DNA from: Taeniopygia guttata
Lineage: Eukaryota; Chordata; Aves; Passeriformes; Estrildidae
Direction: 5' to 3'
DNA length: 64,000 nt
Assembly: GCF_048771995.1 (NCBI RefSeq)
Contig: NC_133025.1
Span: 682,001 to 746,000, forward strand
The position numbers were made by a program, and so were the translations under genes. This document shows positions 58,743 through 64,000 of the stretch, one piece after another (positions within the stretch are counted from its first letter, which is position 1; every line of letters starts with the position of its first letter). The notes below the pieces were generated by a model. The model saw only the letters and a list, made by a program, of their open reading frames with translations, had not been told where the DNA came from and made no database searches.

Positions 58743-61700
58743 TGGGGTCGGGGTCTCTCTGGGAGGGCAGCTGTAAGTTCTGGAACCTCTCGTGCGCCGG
58801 GCAGTCCGTCAGCAGCCGCAGCCGCACCGTGTCCAGCGCCTCCTCCAGCCCCTCGTCCTGTGCCAGCTCCACCTGCCCGTCGTTGGCCTGCGGAGGGGAC
58901 AGCGGGTGGCCGGGGGTCCTGGCACGGCCAGTGACCCCCCCAGGGACCCCCGGGGCCTTACCAGCTGCAGCGAGGCCAGCAGGTAGCGGCACACCTCGAA
59001 CGGGGGCTGCCCGGCCACCAGGCTGGCCAGAGAGTGCCACTGGCCCAGCTCCGCACAGCGCTCCGTCAGCTGCAGGCCATAGGCACGGACATCGAAGGGG
59101 GCACGGGACTCCTGGGGACAGCAGGGGACAGGGAATGTCTCAGGTCAGTGCCAGCCCCTAGGCTCAGACACTGAACGGGTCACGAGACTCCTGGGGACAG
59201 CAGGGGACAGCGAGGGTCAGGGAGGGTCACTGGTCAGTGCCAGCCCGTAGGCACGGACATCGAAGGGGGCACGGGACTCCTGGGGACAGTGAGGGGTCAG
59301 CAAGGGTCAGGGAGGGTCACCAGTCAGTGCCAGTCCCTAGGCTTGGACATTGAACGGGACACGGGACTCCTGGGGACAGCAGGGGACAGGGAGGGGGTCA
59401 GGGAGGGTCAGGGAGGGTCACTGGTCAGTGCCAGCCCCTGGGCACGGACATTGAGCAGGACACGGGACTCCTGGGGACAGGGAGGGGACAGCGAGGGGAC
59501 AGGGAGGGTCAGGGAGTGTCACTGGTCAGTGCCAGTCCCTAGGCTCGGACATTGAATGGACCACAGGTTTCTTGGGGGACAGTGAGTGTCACCGGTCAGT
59601 GCCAGCCCCTACCCACGGACATGGAACGGGGCACAGGACTCCTGCAGGTATGAGGGGACAGGGAGGGGACAGCAAGGGGACAGTCAGGGACAGGGGGCTC
59701 AGAGGTGCAGAGGGAGGGGCAGAGGAGGCTCAGTGTGGGCAGGGGGCTCCGGGGTGGGTCTGGGCCGCTCAGGGGTGGGTACCGGGTGTTCAGGGGTGAG
59801 CAGGGCAGTGCCAGCCCCCAGCCCAGCCCGGGCAGTGCCCCCCAAGTCCCACCCAGCCCGGGGTCGGGGTCCGTGCCTGCTCCTGCAGCAGCGGCTCTAT
59901 GCGCTCCTCCCACTGCCGGATGCGCTGGGACAGCTCCGTCTCCTGCGCGAACTTCTGGGAGCTGGCCATGAACAGCTCCTGGGGACAGGGACAGCCATGG
60001 GGACACCCCGCCGCTCCTGGGGACACCCCCAAGCCTCCAGGGGACACCGTGACCGTCTGGAGTCACCCCCACGTCCCCCCACCAGCACCTACCACGTTCC
60101 TGCGCACCAGCTCCTCGTAGCCGAGTTCAGGGGGGTCTGTGGGAAAAGGGGTCACAGCACCCTGCCACCCCCACGGGAGGGACAGGGGACCCTCAGGGAC
60201 AGACAGGCTGGGGAATTGGGGAGGGAAGGGTCGGTCAGCAGCTCACCCTGGGCTCCTTCCTCCAGCTCCTCTGGCGCCTCAGGCTCCATGTCCTCGTGCT
60301 CCACAAAATCATCATCTGCTGGATGGGGACACCCCTCAGTGCCCCCTGACACCCCCTCAGTGCCCCCTGAGGACCCCCCCAACCTTCTGGGACCTCCCCA
60401 GACCCTCAGGAGGGAAAGAAAGGCTCCCCAGGCAGGAGGGATTTGGGGTTCTGGGTTCCAGCACCTGCTCCTTCCTCGCCGTCCACGCCGCACTCCTGCT
60501 CCAGCTCTGGCTCCAGCTCCAGCTCTGGCTCCAGCTCCCTCAGCAGCCCCTGTGGGAGGAACAGCCCTGAGCCCCCCCTGAGCACCCCCAGAGCGTGGCA
60601 AGGGGCTGCTGGAGCCCCTCAGCCCCCCAGTTCAGCCCCCACCCCACTCACCCTCCGGCTCTGGAGCTTCCTTTGCGCCGCCAGCCGCTCCTTGAACTGC
60701 CGCCAGTACAGCACCTCCAGGTCTGCAGGGATTGGGAACGGGGATTGGGGATGGCCCCCCTGCACCCCCTAAAACAGGGGATGGCCCCTCTGCCACCCCC
60801 AGGCATCCCAGGCCCTTCCCAGGCTCCCCTTGCCTGGTTTTGGGGTGTCCTTCCCCTCCATGCCCTCCCCACTGCAGGATCCATCTCCTGGTGCCCATTT
60901 CCCCAGTTTTGGGGTGTCCTTCCCCACTGCAGGATCCATCTCCTGGTGCCCATTTCCCCAGTTTTGGGGTGTCCTTCCCCACTGCAGGACCCAGTCCCTG
61001 GTGTCCATTTCCCCCAGTTTTGGGGTGTCCTTCCCCTCCATGCCCTCCCCACTGCAGGATCCATCTCCTGGTGTCCATTTCCCCCAGTTTTGGGGTGTCC
61101 TTCCCCACTGCAGGATCCAGCCCCTGGTGCCCATTTCCCCCAGTTTTGGGGTGTCCTTCCCCTCCATGCCCTCCCCACTGCAGGATCCATCTCCTGGTGC
61201 CCATTTCCCCAGTTTTGGGGTGTCCTTCCCCACTGCAGGATCCATCTCCTGGTGTCCATTTCCCCAGTTTTGGGGTGTCCTTCCCCTCCATGCCCTCCCC
61301 ACTGCAGGATCCAGCCCCTGGTGTCCATTTCCCCAGTTTTGGGGTGTCCTTCCCCACTGCAGGATCCAGTCCCTGGTGCCCATTTCCCCCAGTTTTGGGG
61401 TGTCCTTCCCCACTGCAGGATCCATCTCCTGGTGTGCATTTCCCCAGTTTTGGGGTGTCCTTCCCCACTGCAGGATCCAGCCCCTGGTGTCCCCCAGGAC
61501 AGGGAATGTGTCCCTGCCCGTGTCCCCTCACCTGCGAAGGTGGGGCCCTTCCTCCTGCTTTTCCGGCCCTCCGTGACGTTGTTGTCTGTGGGAAGCAGGT
61601 CAGAAATAATCACTGGATGGGAATTCCATGGGTTTATCAAAGTTGGAAAAGCCCTCAGAGCCCACCGAGTCCCCCCCAGCACTGCCAAGGCCACCCCTGC

Positions 61701-63744
61701 CCGTGTCCCCAAGTGCCACGTGCGCAGGGCTGTTAAATCCCTCTGCAAAGGTTTTCAAATCCTTTTGGATCTCCACCCCACAGGATCCCACGGGAATCAC
61801 TCACAGGCTGCAGAGAACCATCTGGTGAAATCCTGCAGCTTCCTCGGGCCCTTCCTCTTCCTCTTGCCTCCAACCATGTCATCCAGGCCGTGTGGCACCA
61901 GGAAGGGCCTCCCTGCAGGTGACACGGGTGACACCGGGGGTGCGGCCACCAACGGGGGCTGGGAGGGGGAAGGGGCCCCTCTGGATGTTGTGGGGCTGGA
62001 ATAACCCAGCGTGGGGACGGGGACACCTGAGGGTGCCCATGTGGCTGGGAGGGATCCACTGGGGGGCTGGGAAGGACCTGCCATGGGGATGGGGACGTGG
62101 AACTGGGAATGACCCTCTGTGGGGCTGGGAATGACCCTCTGTGGGGCTGGGAATGACCCCCCGTGAACTGGGACTGATCCTCTGTGGGGCTGGGAATGAC
62201 CCTCCATGAACTGGTACTGACCCTCTGTGGGGCTGGGAATGACCCTCCATGAACTGGGACTGATCCTCTGTGGGGCTGGGAATGATCCTCCATGAACTGG
62301 TACTGACCCTCTGTGGGGCTGGGAATGACCCTCCATGAACTGGGACTGATCCTCTGTGGGGCTGGGAGTGAATGACGCTCTGTGGGGCTGGGAATGACCC
62401 CCATGAACTGGGAATGTCCCTCTGTGGGGCTGGGAATGAAGGACCCTCTGTGGGGTTGGGAATGACCCTCCATGAACTGGGACTGACCCTCTGTGGGGCT
62501 GGGAATGAATGACGCTCTGTGGGGCTGGGAATGACCCCCAATGAACTGGAATGTCCCTCTGTGGGGCTGGGACTGATCCTCTGTGGGGCTGGGAGTGAAT
62601 GACGCTCTGTGGGGTTGGGAATGACCCCCCATGAACTGGGACTGACCCTCTGTGGGGTTGAGAATGACCCCCCATGAACTGGGAATGTCCCTCTGTGGGG
62701 CTGGGAATGTCCCTCTGTGGGGCTGGGGACACCGAGGGACACGTGGCCAGGAATGACCCAGCACGGGCCCCTGGAGCTGCCCCGTTTCCCCCAAAATACC
62801 TCTCCTGAAGGGCTTCTCCTCGGATTCTCCGAAGGGGTCGAGGCTCTGCCATGGATTGGGCTCCTCCTGGCACAGGGGTGAGGATGGGCAGGGCTCTGGG
62901 CTGTCCCAGGGGTCCCATCCTGCTCAGCTTTGGGATCTCCCTGGCTCCAGGCCCCCCCTTACCTTGCTGAGGGCTCTGGGCTCCTGGCACGGGGGTCTCT
63001 CCCGAAGGATGTACCCCCGGGTCCGGGGCGTGCTCTGGGGGACGTGGGGAGCGACAGTGAGGGACTGGGGGGCAGGGAAACGGGGGGTGGGGGGATCCAG
63101 GGGTCTGGGGAAGGAGTGAGGGGCTCCAGGGAAGGAACAAGGGGCTCCAGGGATCCAGGGAAGGAGTGAGGAGCTGTGGGGCTCTGGGGAAGGAGTGAGG
63201 GGCTCCAGGGAAGGAGTGAGGGGTTCCAGGGAAGGAGTGAGGGCTTCCAGGGAAGGAACACAAAGCTCTGGGGCTCTGGGGAAGGAGTGAGGAGCTGTGG
63301 GGCTCCAGGGAAGGATTTAGGGGATCCAGGGAAGGAACACAAAGCTCTGGGGCTCTGGGGAAGGAGTGAGGAGCTGTGGGACTCCAGGGAAGGAGTGAGG
63401 GGCTCCAGGGAAGGAACACAAGGCTCTGGGGCTCTGGGGAAGGAGTGAGGAGCTGTGGGGCTCCAGGGAAGGAACACAAGGCTCTGGGGCTCTGGGGAAG
63501 GAGTGAGGAGCTGTGGGGCTCCAGGGAGGGAGTGAGGGGCTCCAGGGAAGGAACACAAGGCTCTGGGGAAGGAGTGAGGAGCTGTGGAGCTCCAGGGAAG
63601 GAGTGAGGGGCTCCAGGGAAGGAGCACAGGCAGCCCCCAAGCCCCTGCCCACACAGACCCTCTGAGCCTCGATGTGTTCGTTAGGGGCCGGGGTCACCTC
63701 CATGTCATTCCCCAGGGCCCCGGGAACGTCATCATCGTCAGGTT
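58738..63744 (-). CDS. NCAPH2: condensin-2 complex subunit H2, C-terminal two thirds (5' end off the right edge)
   Basis: Kleisin-type subunit of condensin II, which compacts mitotic chromosomes. Exons, gene order: 63744-63659, 63034-62963, 62866-62800, 61912-61805, 61585-61532, 60722-60652, 60549-60465, 60318-60247, 60136-60093, 59978-59877, 59111-58962, 58887-58738. About 352 codons are visible. Matches to human NCAPH2 run in order: [104 protein letters not shown] and DTVRLRLLT. The exon at 60318 has a CAGCAG acceptor, so one residue is optional (start 60315). The intron after 59877 starts with GC unless a GT 24 bp further is used. The region right of 63744 holds no exon that I can defend. 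Confidence 0.93.
59105..59665 (-). repeat. NCAPH2 intron array with copies of the [12 protein letters not shown] exon start
   Basis: A ~90-bp unit repeats, on the minus strand, CTGTCCCCAG then GAGTCCCGTG, with CCAGTGACCCTCCC between copies. Exon-like starts lie near 59190, 59279, 59369, 59470 and, degenerate, 59575 and 59641. The intact exon starts at 59111. The copies lie upstream in gene sense. Confidence 0.9.
60835..61500 (-). repeat. NCAPH2 intron minisatellite
   Basis: About 12 units of ~55-75 bp with TTTTGGGGTGTCCTTCCCCA and CTGCAGGATCCATCTCCTGG on the plus strand. Confidence 0.94.
61600..61775 (-). mobile_element. CR1 LINE 3'-end fragment
   Basis: Read on the minus strand it has GTGGCACTTGGGGACACGGG and TCTGAGGGCTTTTCCAACTT, the characteristic 3' end of avian CR1 elements. 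Short, 5'-truncated, intronic in NCAPH2. Confidence 0.8.
62085..62735 (-). repeat. NCAPH2 intron minisatellite
   Basis: About 16 units of ~42 bp with CTCTGTGGGGCTGGGAATGA and CCATGAACTGGGACTGA on the plus strand. Confidence 0.94.
63105..63635 (-). repeat. NCAPH2 intron minisatellite
   Basis: GAAGGAGTGAGGGGCTCCAGG and GAACACAAGGCTCTGGGG units alternate in ~20-60 bp groups. Confidence 0.93.
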
Positions 63745-63869
63745 CTGCAGCACCTGGAGGGGTGGGAACGGGCAGAGGTTGGAGAAGCTTCCAGGACTCC
63801 CCATTCCCACCCTGTGTGCCAAGGAATTCCCTCAGGAGCTTGTCCTGCCAGGGCAGGGCAGCAGAGGGC

Positions 63870-64000
63870 AGGAGCAGGGAATGGGTTGGAAGATCCCTCA
63901 GAGCCCAAATCCAAGCGTTCCCAGCACTGCCAGGGCCACCCCTGCCCGTGTCCCCGAGTGCCACACCCACAGGGATGTAAAACCCCTCCAGGGATGGGGA
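63870..64000 (-). mobile_element. second CR1 LINE 3'-end fragment, cut by the window edge
   Basis: Minus strand: GTGGCACTCGGGGACACGGG, then TGGCAGTGCTGGGAACG and GAGGGATCTTCCAACCC, the same CR1 3' region as the fragment at 61600-61775 and in the same orientation. Confidence 0.78.

Noticed and set aside
63745-63870. A further NCAPH2 exon encoding DKLLREFLGTQ
   Set aside because: The minus strand is open here, but no matching human segment, clear acceptor or donor in the right phase is seen, and it abuts a CR1 fragment.

Overview
This window is vertebrate nuclear DNA, almost certainly from a bird microchromosome. The genes are compact, GC-rich and multi-exonic, and nearly every intron and intergenic space is filled with GC-rich minisatellites. 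Two CR1 LINE 3' ends lie in one gene. A retroviral LTR remnant of a type I associate with songbirds lies between two others. The gene order CHKB, CPT1B, ODF3B, TYMP, SCO2, NCAPH2 matches the block on human 22q13.33 as I remember it.

Layout: (1) positions 1-2565, minus strand, the 5' part of a CYTH-domain protein gene that runs off the left edge; (2) 2566-2721, a short bidirectional promoter with three CCAAT boxes; (3) 2722-15957, CHKB (choline kinase beta, 11 coding exons, 381 aa); (4) 19432-35577, CPT1B (muscle carnitine palmitoyltransferase 1, 18 coding exons, 772 aa), same strand as CHKB as in mammals; (5) 38100-41873, a secreted C-type lectin of the ovocleidin-17/struthiocalcin eggshell type, sitting where mammals carry SYCE3 and KLHDC7B; (6) 43301-46329, ODF3B, a sperm-tail SHIPPO-repeat protein; (7) 47059-54199, TYMP (thymidine phosphorylase, 9 coding exons, 462 aa); (8) 54350-54975, an LTR remnant; (9) 56680-57432, SCO2 (copper chaperone of cytochrome c oxidase, one coding exon); (10) 58738-63744, minus strand, the 3' two thirds of NCAPH2 (condensin II subunit H2), running off the right edge. 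I placed exons by hand from splice consensus, reading phase and remembered family sequences. Every internal junction that I list keeps the reading frame.

The most striking observation is a repeated architecture that ordinary annotation would not name. In at least eight introns of five genes (CHKB, CPT1B twice, the lectin, TYMP three times, NCAPH2) the intronic minisatellite unit spans the 3' splice site. The array therefore carries 3 to 7 copies of 'polypyrimidine tract + AG + first codons of the next exon', and only the copy next to the intact exon continues into the full exon. In two CPT1B arrays most or all of the upstream copies also carry a donor and are 39 or 27 nt long between phase-0 sites, so they could act as arrays of in-frame microexons. 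ODF3B shows two variants: a donor-side array, and a large inverted duplication that carries an antisense copy of one exon and leaves another in the loop.

The genes do not form one pathway. CHKB makes phosphocholine, CPT1B imports fatty acyl groups into muscle mitochondria, and SCO2 and TYMP support cytochrome oxidase and mitochondrial DNA maintenance. The lectin is probably an eggshell matrix protein, ODF3B is a sperm-tail protein and NCAPH2 compacts chromosomes.
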